64,000 bases of DNA from Anaeromyxobacter diazotrophicus. GTDB taxonomy: Bacteria; Myxococcota; Myxococcia; Myxococcales; Anaeromyxobacteraceae. The notes beneath the pieces were generated by a model. It saw nothing but the letters and a program-made list of their open reading frames with translations, was not told where the DNA came from and made no database searches. Every line of letters begins with the position of its first letter. Within the stretch, counting starts at the first letter, position 1. The translations under genes and the position numbers were made by a program. This document shows, one piece after another, positions 44,470-54,151 of the stretch. The DNA lies in assembly GCF_013340205.1 (NCBI RefSeq), contig NZ_BJTG01000002.1, positions 124,001-188,000 on the forward strand. Reading direction: 5' to 3'.

Positions 44470-45572
44470 GAGAAGAGCTCCCCGGCCCGGGCCGGGTCGA
44501 ACCCGCGCGCGAGCGCGTCGCGCGCCAGCCCGAGGAGCCGCTCGCGCCCGGCGGCCGGCATCCGGGGGTAGAAGCGGGGGCAGGCGACCACCGCCGCGCG
44601 CCAGGCGAGGAACGGCGGCGCCACCTCGAGGACCTCCGCGTCGCCGGTGAGGCGCGGCCAGGCCGCCCAGAGCCGGTCCCACAGCACGCCGAGCGCGCCG
44701 CGCCCGGCCGGCGGCGCGCCGACCGCGAAGAACGGGAAGTTCACCGCCAGCGCCGTGAGGTCGTCCGCCGGGTCGCCGCGGGAGCCGCGGCTCGCGTCGA
44801 GCACGGTGAAGCGCGTCCCCCCCTCGAAGAGGATGTTGAACGGGTGGAAGTCGCCGTGGATGCGTCGCAGCCGGCCGTGGCGCGCGCGGAGCTTCCAGCG
44901 CCAGTCCAGCGCGAGGTGCTCGAGCTCGCGCAGGAGCGCCGGCGGGGCGCCGGGGGTGTCCGGCGGGTAGGCGTCGACGATCCCGAACAGGCCCTCGCCG
45001 CTGCCGAGCACGTCGCGCAGCGAGCGGCGCCAGCCGGCGGGGTCCTCCGCGGCGGGCGCGCCGAGCCCGGCCAGCCAGCCGAGGAGGGCGTCGAGCCGCT
45101 CCACGTCGAGGGGGACGAGCCGCCCGTCCTGCGCGATCCGCCGCAGGTCCGCCGCGTACGGCTCGCCGCGGGCGTACCGGGTGACCAGGTAGAACTCCCC
45201 GGCGTCGCGGAGCGACCGCAGGCCCTCGGGCGCGAAGGCGCCGACGTCCACGGCCTCGACGTGGCCGGGGAGCTCGCCGAAGGTGTCGAAGGCGAGCAGC
45301 AGCTCGGCGGCGCGATCGGCCCGCCGGTCGTGCCCGAACACGTCGGCGCTCGCCGTCCGGAACACGAGGGCGTCGGGCTCGCCGCTGGCGGTCCGGAGCA
45401 GGATCCGGAGCGGCAAGCCGTAGCCGGCGCACTTCTCCGTCGCCCCGCCTCCGCCGCTCGAGCCGAGCGGCTCGCAGCCGACGATCTCGGCGCCCGGGGA
45501 CAGGCGCTCGACGACGGAGCGCATCCCCGGCGGCGCCGCGGGCGCGCCGCCGGCCTCCAGCGGAGCTGCCAT
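44466..45572 (-). CDS. Aminoglycoside-phosphotransferase-fold kinase
   Basis: A 368-residue protein with a C-terminal protein-kinase-like core. The phosphate-transfer loop RIHGDFHPFNILFEGGTRFT and the metal-binding VLDASRGSRGDPADDLTALA (D-x-x-x-G-D-P-A-x-D) match the APH/choline kinase fold. Upstream strands (VFRTASADVFGHDRRADRAA, FYLVTRYARGEPYAADL) complete the N-lobe. Aminoglycoside resistance is not implied: this fold also phosphorylates small metabolites. Its pairing with an APS-kinase-like gene (GTGA overlap) recalls bacterial fusions of an APH domain with a P-loop domain of unknown function. It is the first gene of the four-gene operon, divergent from a second P-type ATPase. Confidence 0.8.
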   Translation of the reverse strand: MAAPLEAGGAPAAPPGMRSVVERLSPGAEIVGCEPLGSSGGGGATEKCAGYGLPLRILLRTASGEPDALVFRTASADVFGHDRRADRAAELLLAFDTFGELPGHVEAVDVGAFAPEGLRSLRDAGEFYLVTRYARGEPYAADLRRIAQDGRLVPLDVERLDALLGWLAGLGAPAAEDPAGWRRSLRDVLGSGEGLFGIVDAYPPDTPGAPPALLRELEHLALDWRWKLRARHGRLRRIHGDFHPFNILFEGGTRFTVLDASRGSRGDPADDLTALAVNFPFFAVGAPPAGRGALGVLWDRLWAAWPRLTGDAEVLEVAPPFLAWRAAVVACPRFYPRMPAAGRERLLGLARDALARGFDPARAGELFS

Positions 45573-45781
45573 GCCTGCAGGATGCGCGCTCCGCGCGCGG
45601 CGGGAGACGTTCCCGACAGGGTGGCTCCCGCGGGTGCGGTCCTTTGCCGGCGCCGTCCTGGCGGGACGCGTGCCGCGGGGTGCTTCACCTCCCGTCGCGA
45701 GCCGCGCGCGCGGGCGGGCCGCGGCGGGCGCGGCACCTCGCCGGCGCGCACGCCGGCGCCGCCCTGCGCTAGGATTCGCCG

Positions 45782-48322
45782 ATGGTCGAGCCGGGGACGG
45801 TGGTGCAGGGGCTCAGCGAGCCGGAGAGCGCGGCGCGCCTCGCGGCCGAGGGGCCGAACGAGCTGCCGCGGGACCGCAAGCGCGGCTTCTGGGCCGCCGC
45901 GGCCGCAGTGGTGAAGGAGCCGATGCTCCTCCTCCTCCTCGGGGCGGGTGCGATCTACCTCCTCCTCGGCAGCCTGTCGGAGGCGCTGGCGCTGCTGCTC
46001 TCGGTGCTGGTGGTGATCGCCATCACCCTCATCCAGGAGCGCAAGACCGAGCGCGCCGTGGCGGCGCTGCGCGACCTCTCCAGCCCTCGCGCGCTGGTCG
46101 TCCGGGAGGGCGTCCGGCGCCGGATCGCCGGGCGGGAGGTGGTCCGCGGCGACGTGCTGGTGCTCGCCGAGGGCGATCGCGTCCCCGCCGACGCGGCGCT
46201 GGTCGCCGCCTCGAACCTCGAGGTGGACGAGTCGCTCCTCACCGGCGAGTCGGTGCCGGTCCGCAAGCGGGCCACGCCGGAGCGCCCGGCCGAGGCGCGC
46301 CCGGGCGGCGACGACCAGCCGTTCGTGTACGCCGGCACGCTGGTGGTGCGGGGGAGCGGGCTCGCCGAGGTGCTCGCCACCGGGCCGCGGAGCGCGATGG
46401 GGAAGATCGGCACCTCGCTCGGCGAGCTCGAGGCCGGGAACACGCCGCTGCAGGACGAGACGGCGCGGATCGTGAAGATCGTCGCGAGCGCCGGGCTCGC
46501 GCTCTGCGCGGCGCTGGTCGTGCTCTACGGCGTCACGCGCGGCGACTGGCTGCAGGGCTTCCTGGCGGGCATCGCGCTGGCGATGGCGGTGCTCCCGGAG
46601 GAGTTCCCGGTGGTGCTGACCATCTTCATGGCGCTCGGAGCGTGGCGCATCTCCAAGAGCCGGGTGCTCACCCGCCGGCTGCCGGCGGTGGAGGCGCTGG
46701 GCGCGGCCACCGTCCTCTGCACCGACAAGACCGGGACGCTCACCGAGAACCGGATGACGGTGGCGCGCCTGTGGCAGGCGGGTGCCCTGCACGCAGTGAC
46801 CGGGGCGCCGCTGCCGGAGGCGGTGCACGAGGTGCTGGAGTTCGGCATCCTGGCGAGCCACCGCGACCCCTTCGACCCGATGGAGAAGGCGTTCCAGCGG
46901 CTGGGAGAGGCGGCGCTGGCGGGCACCGAGCACCTCCACCGGAGCTGGCAGCTCGTCCGCGAGTACCCGCTCTCCCCGGAGCTCCTCGCCGTCTCGCAGG
47001 TCTGGCGCTCCCCCGACGGCGAGCGGCTGGTGGTGGCGGCCAAGGGCGCGCCGGAGGCGATCGTCGAGATCTGCCACCTCGCGCCCGCCCGGGCGCAGGA
47101 GGTCCTGCGCCAGGCGTCGGACATGGGGGCCGACGGCCTCCGCGTGCTGGCGGTGGCGCGCGCGCGCTTCGGGCGCGGAGCGCTCCCGGCCGGGCAGCAC
47201 GACTTCGACTTCGAGCTGGTCGGCCTGGTGGGCCTCGAGGACCCGGTGCGGCCGGGGGTGCGCGAGGCGGTGGCGGAGTGCGCCGGCGCCGGCGTGCGCG
47301 TGGTGATGATCACCGGCGACTCTCCGGGAACCGCCCGGGCCATCGCCCGCCAGGTGGGCCTGCCCGAGGACGAGGAGATCCTCACCGGCCGGGATCTCGA
47401 GGCGCTCTCTGCCGAGGAGCTGCGCCGCCGCGTTCACGGCGCCGGGGTCTTCGCCCGCGCGGTGCCGGAGCAGAAGCTCCGGCTGGTGCAGGCGCTCCGC
47501 GCCGAGGGCGAGGTGGTGGCGATGACCGGGGACGGCGTCAACGACGCGCCCGCGCTCAAGGCGGCCCACATCGGCATCGCCATGGGGGGCCGCGGCACCG
47601 ACGTGGCGCGCGAGGCGGCGGCGCTCGTGCTGACCGACGACGACTTCACCTCGATCGTCGCGGCGGTGCGCCTCGGCCGGCGCATCTACGACAACCTGCG
47701 CCGGGCGATGGCGTACGTGCTGGCGGTGCACGTGCCCACCGCGGGCCTCGCGCTCCTCCCGGTGCTCCTCGGCTGGCCGCTCGTGCTCTACCCGGTGCAC
47801 ATCGTCTTCCTCGAGCTCATCATCGACCCGGCCTGCTCGATGGCCTTCGAGGCGGAGCCGGGCGACCCGGGGCTCATGCGGCGCCCGCCGCGCCAGGCCC
47901 GGGCGAGCCTCTTCGAGCGGCGGCTCGTCACGGTCGCGCTCCTGCAGGGGGCGACCCTGCTCGTGGCGACGCTGGTCTGCTTCCGCCTCGGGTTCGCCCA
48001 CACCGGCTCGGCGGACTCGGGGCGCACGCTGGCGTTCACCACCCTCATCGCCGGGAACGTGTCGCTCATCCTGGTGAACCGCTCCTGGCGGCACGGCGTG
48101 CTGCCCACCCTGCTCCGGCGGAACGTCGCCTCCTGGGCGGTGGTGGGGGGCGCGACGCTCACCCTCCTGCTCGCCTTCTGGGTGCCGCTCCTGCGCCAGC
48201 TGTTCCGGTTCGGGCCGGCGAGCGCCGACGACCTCGCCATCGCCGCGGGCGCCGGGGTGCTCAGCCTGGTCTGGTTCGAGCTGCTGAAGCTCTTCAAGAC
48301 CCGCTGGCTCGAGGCGGCGTGA
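45782..48322 (+). CDS. P-type cation ATPase (calcium-pump-like family)
   Basis: An 846-residue pump with actuator loop LTGESVPVRKRAT, phosphorylated Asp315 in CTDKTGTLTENRM, GDGVNDAPALKAAHIGIAMG, and M4 motif AVLPEEFPVVLTIFMALGAW. M5-M6 reads VHIVFLELIIDPACSMAFEA, seen in bacterial P2-type (Ca2+-like) ATPases rather than the Na,K group. The ion is uncertain: PEEFP differs from the SERCA PEGLP. It diverges from the four-gene kinase/ATPase/Usp operon across 209 bp, so a common promoter region probably serves both. Its stop lies nine bases from the end of a convergent dioxygenase gene. Confidence 0.9.
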   Translation: MVEPGTVVQGLSEPESAARLAAEGPNELPRDRKRGFWAAAAAVVKEPMLLLLLGAGAIYLLLGSLSEALALLLSVLVVIAITLIQERKTERAVAALRDLSSPRALVVREGVRRRIAGREVVRGDVLVLAEGDRVPADAALVAASNLEVDESLLTGESVPVRKRATPERPAEARPGGDDQPFVYAGTLVVRGSGLAEVLATGPRSAMGKIGTSLGELEAGNTPLQDETARIVKIVASAGLALCAALVVLYGVTRGDWLQGFLAGIALAMAVLPEEFPVVLTIFMALGAWRISKSRVLTRRLPAVEALGAATVLCTDKTGTLTENRMTVARLWQAGALHAVTGAPLPEAVHEVLEFGILASHRDPFDPMEKAFQRLGEAALAGTEHLHRSWQLVREYPLSPELLAVSQVWRSPDGERLVVAAKGAPEAIVEICHLAPARAQEVLRQASDMGADGLRVLAVARARFGRGALPAGQHDFDFELVGLVGLEDPVRPGVREAVAECAGAGVRVVMITGDSPGTARAIARQVGLPEDEEILTGRDLEALSAEELRRRVHGAGVFARAVPEQKLRLVQALRAEGEVVAMTGDGVNDAPALKAAHIGIAMGGRGTDVAREAAALVLTDDDFTSIVAAVRLGRRIYDNLRRAMAYVLAVHVPTAGLALLPVLLGWPLVLYPVHIVFLELIIDPACSMAFEAEPGDPGLMRRPPRQARASLFERRLVTVALLQGATLLVATLVCFRLGFAHTGSADSGRTLAFTTLIAGNVSLILVNRSWRHGVLPTLLRRNVASWAVVGGATLTLLLAFWVPLLRQLFRFGPASADDLAIAAGAGVLSLVWFELLKLFKTRWLEAA

Positions 48323-48331
48323 CCGCCGCCC

Positions 48332-49123
48332 TCAGCCGAACACGACCGACCGCATCGACAGCGAGGCCATGTCGAACCCGGTGATGGGGAAGCGCACGGG
48401 GTCGTCGGGGGCGGCCGCGCCCGCTGCGTAGAGCAGGGGGAGGTAGTGATCGGGCGTCGGGTGCGCGCGCCGGCCGGCCTCGCCCTCCAGGGCGCGCGCG
48501 AGGGCGTCGGTGTCGTGGCGGGCGAGGGCGCGGGCGAGCTCCTCGTCGAACTCGCGCGCCCAGGCGGGCGTCTCCTGGTCGCCGCGCCCCCAGGCCGTGA
48601 AGGCGTGGCGCAGGTTGTGGACGAGGTTGCCGCTCGCGAGGAGCAGGACCCCCTCGTCGCGGAGCGGCGCGAGCGCGCGTCCCAGCGCGAGGTGCTCGGC
48701 GGGCGCCAGGCGGCCGTCCAGGCTGAGCTGGACCACCGGGACGTCGGCCGCGGGCCGGAGGTGCACGAGCACGCTCCAGGTGCCGTGGTCGAGCCCCCAC
48801 TCCCGGCTGAGCGACGCGCGCCCCTCGCCCACGAGCTGGACCGCGCGCCGGGCGAGGTCCGGCGCGCCGGGCGCCGGGTACTGGACCCGGTACAGCTCCT
48901 CCGGGAAGCCGCCGAAGTCGTGGATCGTCTCGGGGCGCTCGTCCGCCGTCGCATAGGTGCCGGCGACGTACCAGTGCGCGGAGACCGCCAGGATGGCCTT
49001 CGGCCGCGGGAGCGCCTCGCCGAGCACGCGGAAGCCGCGGCTCCAGGCGTTGTCCTCGACGGCGTTCATGGGGTTCCCGTGGCCGACGAAGACCGCGGGC
49101 ATGCGGGTGGTGGGATCGGACAT
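48332..49123 (-). CDS. LigB-family extradiol dioxygenase (YgiD/DODA-like)
   Basis: A 263-residue class III extradiol dioxygenase. It begins MPAVFVGHGNPMNAVEDNAW, with VSAHWYVAGTYATADERPET next. His residues in GHGNPMNA, SAHW and GNLVHNLRHAF are candidate metal and catalytic ligands. PTPDHYLPLLYAAGAAAPDD closes the active-site cleft. Homologues include plant/bacterial 4,5-DOPA dioxygenases; E. coli YgiD cleaves DOPA or aromatic diols. The physiological substrate is unknown. AAGGACC precedes the ATG. It is divergent from ilvD across 194 bp. Confidence 0.87.
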   Translation of the reverse strand: MSDPTTRMPAVFVGHGNPMNAVEDNAWSRGFRVLGEALPRPKAILAVSAHWYVAGTYATADERPETIHDFGGFPEELYRVQYPAPGAPDLARRAVQLVGEGRASLSREWGLDHGTWSVLVHLRPAADVPVVQLSLDGRLAPAEHLALGRALAPLRDEGVLLLASGNLVHNLRHAFTAWGRGDQETPAWAREFDEELARALARHDTDALARALEGEAGRRAHPTPDHYLPLLYAAGAAAPDDPVRFPITGFDMASLSMRSVVFG

Positions 49124-49317
49124 GTCGGAGGTCCTTCTAGCGACGGCCCGCGCGCTCCGCCCGGCCAGCGCGGACGATGGCCCCACCGCCGCGCCGCGGG
49201 CCTGCCGGGTTCCACCCGACGCGAAAGGGCGGTACCGTGTCGCGAACGGACCAGGCCGGCCGGCTCCTCCGCGCCCCTCGCGCGGCGGGCCGCGCCGTGT
49301 CGAGGAGAGCGGAGCGC

Positions 49318-51003
49318 ATGCGCAGCGACATCGTGAAGAAGGGCTTCGAGCGGGCGCCGCACCGGAGCCTGCTCCGGGCGACGGGGCTCCGGGACGAGGA
49401 CTTCGACAAGCCCTTCATCGGGATCGCGAACAGCCAGATCGACATCATCCCCGGCCACATCCACCTCCACGAGTACGGGCGCATCGCGAAGGAGGAGATC
49501 CGCAAGGCCGGCGGCGTGCCGTTCGAGTTCAACACCATCGGCGTGGACGACGGCATCGCCATGGGCCACGACGGCATGCTCTACAGCCTGCCCAGCCGCG
49601 AGCTCATCGCCGACTCGGTCGAGACGATGATGAACGCGCACAAGCTCGACGCGCTCCTCTGCATCCCCAACTGCGACAAGATCGTGCCCGGCATGATCAT
49701 GGGCGCGCTGCGCGTGGACGTGCCGACCGTCTTCGTCTCGGGGGGGCCGATGCGCGCCGGCCGGCTCGCCGACGGCACCTCGGTCGACCTCGCCACCGCC
49801 TTCGAGGCGGTCGGCCAGCGCGCCCGCGGCCAGATCACCGACGCCCAGCTCCACGACCTCGAGTGCGCCGCCTGCCCCGGGGCCGGCTCCTGCGCCGGCA
49901 TGTTCACCGCCAACTCGATGAACGTGCTGTGCGAGGCGATGGGGATCGCGCTGCCCGGCAACGGCACCGCGCCCGCGCTGACGCCGGAGCGGGAGGAGCT
50001 GGTCCGGCGCGCGGCGCGGCGGGTGGTCGAGATCGCCCTCGACGAGCGCTTCCGGCTGCGGAAGATCCTGAACGAGGACGCCATCCACAACGCCTTCGTG
50101 GTGGACATGGCGGTGGGCGGCTCGACCAACACCGTGCTGCACATGCTCGCCATCGCCCGCGAGGCGGAGGTCCCGTTCGACCTGGCGCGGATCGACGCCA
50201 TCGCCCGCACCGTCGCCCACGTGGCCAAGATCTCCCCCTCGCTCTCGACCGTGCACATCGAGGACGTCCACGCGGCGGGCGGCATCCCGGCCGTGCTGCA
50301 CGAGGTGGCGCGCCGCGGCGGCGTGGTCCGGACCGGCGCGCTCACCGTGACCGGGGAGACGGTCGGGGACCGCATCGGCGGGGCGCGGATCCTCGACCCG
50401 GCCGTCATCCACCCGCTCGAGCAGGCGTACTCGCAGGTGGGCGGCCTGGCCGTGCTGCGCGGCAACCTCGCCCGCGAGGGCGCGGTGGTGAAGACGGCCG
50501 GGATCGACCCGGCGATGCGGCGCTTCACCGGCCGGGCGCTCTGCTTCGACTCGCAGGACGAGGCGATCGCCGGGATCATGGCCGGCGCGGTGAAGCCCGG
50601 GCACGTGGTGGTCATCCGCTACGAGGGGCCGAAGGGCGGCCCGGGCATGCAGGAGATGCTGTCGCCGACGAGCCTGCTCGCCGGCATGGGGCTCGGCGCG
50701 AGCGTGGCGCTCGTGACCGACGGGCGCTTCTCCGGCGCGACCCGCGGCGCCTGCATCGGCCACGTCTCCCCGGAGGCGGCCGAGGGCGGCGAGATCGCGC
50801 TCGTCCGCGACGGCGACGCCATCAGCCTCGACGTGGAGGCGCGGACGCTCACGCTCGACGTCGCGCCGGCGGAGCTGCGGCGGCGCGCCGAGGGGTTCGT
50901 GCCGCGCCGGAAGGCGATCGCCTCGCGCTGGCTCCGCCGTTACGCCCACCTCGTCACGAACGCCGCCAGCGGCGCGGTGCTGGACGCGCCGCCCGCTTCA
51001 TGA
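49318..51003 (+). CDS. ilvD: Dihydroxy-acid dehydratase
   Basis: A 561-residue dehydratase that forms 2-keto acids in isoleucine/valine synthesis. [20 protein letters not shown] and [20 protein letters not shown] carry the Fe-S-cluster cysteines; [20 protein letters not shown] and [20 protein letters not shown] are standard family segments. Family length is normal. GAGGAG lies before the start ATG. The stop overlaps an in-frame ATGATG near the next gene, so the chorismate mutase/DAHP synthase gene is closely linked though not metabolically part of the branched-chain pathway. There are no other ilv genes in the window. Confidence 0.94.
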   Translation: MRSDIVKKGFERAPHRSLLRATGLRDEDFDKPFIGIANSQIDIIPGHIHLHEYGRIAKEEIRKAGGVPFEFNTIGVDDGIAMGHDGMLYSLPSRELIADSVETMMNAHKLDALLCIPNCDKIVPGMIMGALRVDVPTVFVSGGPMRAGRLADGTSVDLATAFEAVGQRARGQITDAQLHDLECAACPGAGSCAGMFTANSMNVLCEAMGIALPGNGTAPALTPEREELVRRAARRVVEIALDERFRLRKILNEDAIHNAFVVDMAVGGSTNTVLHMLAIAREAEVPFDLARIDAIARTVAHVAKISPSLSTVHIEDVHAAGGIPAVLHEVARRGGVVRTGALTVTGETVGDRIGGARILDPAVIHPLEQAYSQVGGLAVLRGNLAREGAVVKTAGIDPAMRRFTGRALCFDSQDEAIAGIMAGAVKPGHVVVIRYEGPKGGPGMQEMLSPTSLLAGMGLGASVALVTDGRFSGATRGACIGHVSPEAAEGGEIALVRDGDAISLDVEARTLTLDVAPAELRRRAEGFVPRRKAIASRWLRRYAHLVTNAASGAVLDAPPAS

Positions 51004-51038
51004 TGACTTCGAGAGCTCCACCCCCCGAGAGGCACGCC

Positions 51039-52424
51039 ATGCCGACGCCCGCCCGCCCGCCGCTCAAGCCGCCGCAAGCCTGCTCGTCGCTCGAGGAGGT
51101 GCGCGCCTCCATCGACGCGGTCGACCGCGACATCGTCGCGCTGCTGGCGTCGCGGCGCAGCTACGCGCTGCAGGCGGCGCGCTTCAAGGACGCCGCCGAC
51201 GGGGTGAAGGACACCCGCCGCGAGGAGCAGGTGGTGGAGAACGTGCGGGCGCTCGCCGCCGAGTACGGCATCGAGCCGGACCTGGTCGAGACGCTCTACC
51301 GCGACATGATCGCCGGCTTCGTGCGGGTGGAGCAGGACGTGGGCGGCCACCGGGCGGCCCCGGTGGTGGAGAACGTCCACGTCGAGAGCTTCGACGTGAT
51401 GCTCCCGCCGGAGGAGATGAAGCACCGCGTGCCGCTCACCGAGCGCGCCGCGAACGTGGTGGTGGAGGGCCGCCGCGCCGTCGAGGCCATCCTCGACCAC
51501 CGGGACCCGCGGCTGCTGGTGGTGGTGGGCCCCTGCTCCATCCACGACCCCGAGGCGGGCCTCGACTACGCGCGGCGCCTCCGCGCCCTCGCCGACGAGG
51601 TCTCGGACACGCTCCTCCTCGTCATGCGCGTCTACTTCGAGAAGCCGCGCACCACCGTGGGCTGGGAGGGCTTCACCAACGATCCCCGCATGAACGGCTC
51701 CTTCCGCATCAAGGAGGGGATGGAGCGCGCCCGCAAGTTCCTCGTCGACGTGAGCGAGCTCGGGATGCCGGCCGCGACCGAGGCGCTCGACCCCATCGCG
51801 CCGCACTACCGCGGCGACCTCATCGCCTGGACCGCCATCGGCGCGCGCACCTCCGAGTCGCAGACGCACCGGAACCTGGCCTCGGGCCTCTCCTCGCCGG
51901 TCGGATTCAAGAACGGGACCGAGGGCGAGATCGAGGGCGCGGTGAACGCGATCGTCGCGGCGGCGCGCCCGCACGCCTTCCTGGGGATCAACGACCAGGG
52001 GCGCTCGGCGGTCATCCGCACCCGCGGCAACCGGTACGGGCACCTCGTGCTGCGCGGGGGCGGCGGCCGGCCGAACTTCGACACCGTCTCCGTGTCGATG
52101 GCCGAGCAGGCGCTCGCCAAGGCCGGCGTGCCGAAGAACATCGTCATCGACTGCTCGCACGCGAACTCGTGGAAGAAGCCGGAGCTCCAGCCGCTGGTGG
52201 TCCGCGACGCGGTCCACCAGATCCGCGAGGGGAACCGGTCGATCGTCGGCCTCATGATCGAGGGGTTCATCGAGCCGGGGAACCAGCCCGCCTCGCCCGA
52301 TCCGGCGAAGCTCAAGTACGGCCAGTCGGTCACCGACCCCTGCCTGGGCTGGGACGACACGGCGGCCGTGCTGCGCGAGGCGCGCCTGGCGCTGCGCGAC
52401 GTGCTCCCGCGCCGGATCGGCTGA
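51039..52424 (+). CDS. Bifunctional chorismate mutase (AroQ-type) / DAHP synthase (AroG-type, class I-alpha)
   Basis: A 461-residue fusion. Residues about 15-95 form an AroQ-type chorismate mutase: SLEEVRASIDAVDRDIVALL with active-site Arg and Asp, ARFKDAADGVKDTRREEQVV, and IEPDLVETLYRDMIAGFVRV. From about 125 follows a full DAHP synthase of the AroF/AroG/AroH type: LLVVVGPCSIHDPEAGLDYA, MRVYFEKPRTTVGWEGFTND, GAIGARTSESQTHRNLASGL, SSPVGFKNGTEGEIEGAVNA and VIDCSHANSWKKPELQPLVV. It would make the first shikimate metabolite and also rearrange chorismate toward Phe/Tyr. AroQ fusions are best known with class I-beta DAHP synthases, so this pairing is notable. The ATG was chosen for its GAGAGG site; two earlier in-frame ATGs overlap ilvD. 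Confidence 0.88.
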   Translation: MPTPARPPLKPPQACSSLEEVRASIDAVDRDIVALLASRRSYALQAARFKDAADGVKDTRREEQVVENVRALAAEYGIEPDLVETLYRDMIAGFVRVEQDVGGHRAAPVVENVHVESFDVMLPPEEMKHRVPLTERAANVVVEGRRAVEAILDHRDPRLLVVVGPCSIHDPEAGLDYARRLRALADEVSDTLLLVMRVYFEKPRTTVGWEGFTNDPRMNGSFRIKEGMERARKFLVDVSELGMPAATEALDPIAPHYRGDLIAWTAIGARTSESQTHRNLASGLSSPVGFKNGTEGEIEGAVNAIVAAARPHAFLGINDQGRSAVIRTRGNRYGHLVLRGGGGRPNFDTVSVSMAEQALAKAGVPKNIVIDCSHANSWKKPELQPLVVRDAVHQIREGNRSIVGLMIEGFIEPGNQPASPDPAKLKYGQSVTDPCLGWDDTAAVLREARLALRDVLPRRIG

Positions 52425-52450
52425 CTGGCCGCGCGCGCCCGCCGCGGCGC

Positions 52451-54007
52451 TCAGGGCGCCCCGGCGAGCAGGGCGTGCAGCTCGTCGAAGGGCGCCGGCT
52501 TGGCGAGGTGCGCGTCGAAGCCGGCCGCCCTCGCGCGCTCCTTGTCCTCCGGCTGGGCGTAGCCGCTCAGCGCGACGAGCCGGGTGGACGCGAGCGCGGG
52601 ATCGGCGCGCAGCGTCCGGGCCACCTCGTACCCGTCCACGTCGGGGAGCCCGACGTCGCACAGCACGAAGTCCGGCTTCGCCTCGCGCGCCCGCGCGATC
52701 CCGGAGCGGCCGTCGGTGGCGATGACCACCCGGTGGCCGTCCAGCTCCAGCAGGTCGGCCACGGTGCGCGCCGCGTCCAGGTTGTCCTCGATGACGAGCA
52801 CGGTCAGCGTCCGCGCCGCCGCCGGCCGCGCGGCGGGAGGGCTGGCGCGAGGCGCCGGCGCGCTCGCCTGCGGCAACGTCACGGTGAAGGTGGCGCCCCG
52901 ATCCCGCCCGGCGCTCTGCGCGCGCACCGAGCCGCCGTGCAGCTCCACCAGGCCCTTCACCAGCGCGAGCCCGAGGCCCAGGCCCCCGTGCGTGCGCGCC
53001 TGGCCGTTCTCGGCCTGCACGAAGGGCTCGAACAGGCGCGGGACGAGCTCCGGCGCGAGCCCGATGCCGTCGTCCGCCACCCGGAGCTGCACCTCGCCCG
53101 GGCCGGTCGAGGCGCTCACCCCGACGTGGCCGCCCTCGCCGGTGAACTTCGCCGCGTTCTGCAGGAGGTTCCCGAGGACCTGCGCCAGGCGGGTGGCGTC
53201 CGCGTCCACCCAGACGGCGCCGGCGGGCAGGGCGATCCGCAGCTCGATGCCGCGCTGCTCGAAGGCCGGCCGGTGGTCGTCGCACGTCCGCCGGACGAGC
53301 TCGCGCAGCTCCAGGCGCTCGCGCCGGAGCTGCATCTTGCCCCGCGAGATGCGCGTGACGTCGAGCAGATCGTCGACCAGCCGCGCCAGGTGATCCGTCT
53401 GCCGGTGGATGACCTCCCGCGCGCGCGCGGCCTGAGGGCTCCCGGGCGGCATCCGGTCGAGGAGGTAGAGCCCGTCCCGGATCGGCGCGAGCGGATTGCG
53501 CAGCTCGTGCGACAGCACCGCCAGGAACTCGCTCTTCCGCCGGTCGGAGTCGCGCAGCGCCTGCTCCGCGGCCACCTGGTCGGTCACGTCCATCACGAAC
53601 CCGTGCCAGAGCACGCTGCCGTCAGGCTCGGTCTTCGGGACGGACCAGCCCTCGAGCCAGCGCAGCCCCTTCGCCGGGTGCTGGTAGCGGAACCGATCGT
53701 GCCAGCGCGCGCCGGCGCGAGCGGCCTCGGCGATGCGCTCGCCCACGCGGTGGGCGTCGTCCGGGTGGAGGCGGTCGAACACCGGCGCCGCGTCCTCGGC
53801 GACGACGGACGGGGAGATCCCCCACACGTCCTCGCCCGCGGCGGTGGCGAACGGGAAGCAGGCGCTCCCGTCCGCCCGGAGGCGGTAGGAGCAGATGACC
53901 CCAGGCACGCTCTCCGCGATCTTCGCGAGCTGGTCCCGCAGCCGCTCCAGCTCGGACGCGTGGCCCGGAGGATCGCCCGCCGGGCCCGGTCGCCGACTCG
54001 TCTCCAT
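52451..54007 (-). CDS. Hybrid sensor histidine kinase with response-regulator domain
   Basis: A 518-residue cytoplasmic kinase. After a short N-terminal coil, a PAS-like sensor (about 30-150; VPGVICSYRLRADGSACFPF) precedes HisKA with phospho-His in LAVLSHELRNPLAPIRDGLY, then HATPase (NLLQNAAKFTGEGGHVG, DDGIGLAPELVPRLFEPF, LGLGLALVKGLV). A C-terminal receiver (about 395-515) follows, with the phospho-acceptor Asp in DFVLCDVGLPDVDGYEV and conserved VALSGYAQPEDKERA. Signal transfer would go from His to Asp inside the protein, and from there to an unseen phosphotransfer partner. No membrane segment is visible. It lies between the DAHP synthase and GuaB1-type genes. Confidence 0.91.
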   Translation of the reverse strand: METSRRPGPAGDPPGHASELERLRDQLAKIAESVPGVICSYRLRADGSACFPFATAAGEDVWGISPSVVAEDAAPVFDRLHPDDAHRVGERIAEAARAGARWHDRFRYQHPAKGLRWLEGWSVPKTEPDGSVLWHGFVMDVTDQVAAEQALRDSDRRKSEFLAVLSHELRNPLAPIRDGLYLLDRMPPGSPQAARAREVIHRQTDHLARLVDDLLDVTRISRGKMQLRRERLELRELVRRTCDDHRPAFEQRGIELRIALPAGAVWVDADATRLAQVLGNLLQNAAKFTGEGGHVGVSASTGPGEVQLRVADDGIGLAPELVPRLFEPFVQAENGQARTHGGLGLGLALVKGLVELHGGSVRAQSAGRDRGATFTVTLPQASAPAPRASPPAARPAAARTLTVLVIEDNLDAARTVADLLELDGHRVVIATDGRSGIARAREAKPDFVLCDVGLPDVDGYEVARTLRADPALASTRLVALSGYAQPEDKERARAAGFDAHLAKPAPFDELHALLAGAP

Positions 54008-54151
54008 CTCGCCGCCCCCGCGACGCTCCGGCCGTGGCTCCAGCGCAGCCGTGTTTACGCTCTCGGTGCAGGATAGCGTCGAACACGCGCGCGCGCGGGC
54101 AGAATCGGCGGCGGCGCTCCGGCGGCCGGGGCGGGGCGGGAGCCCGCAGGC

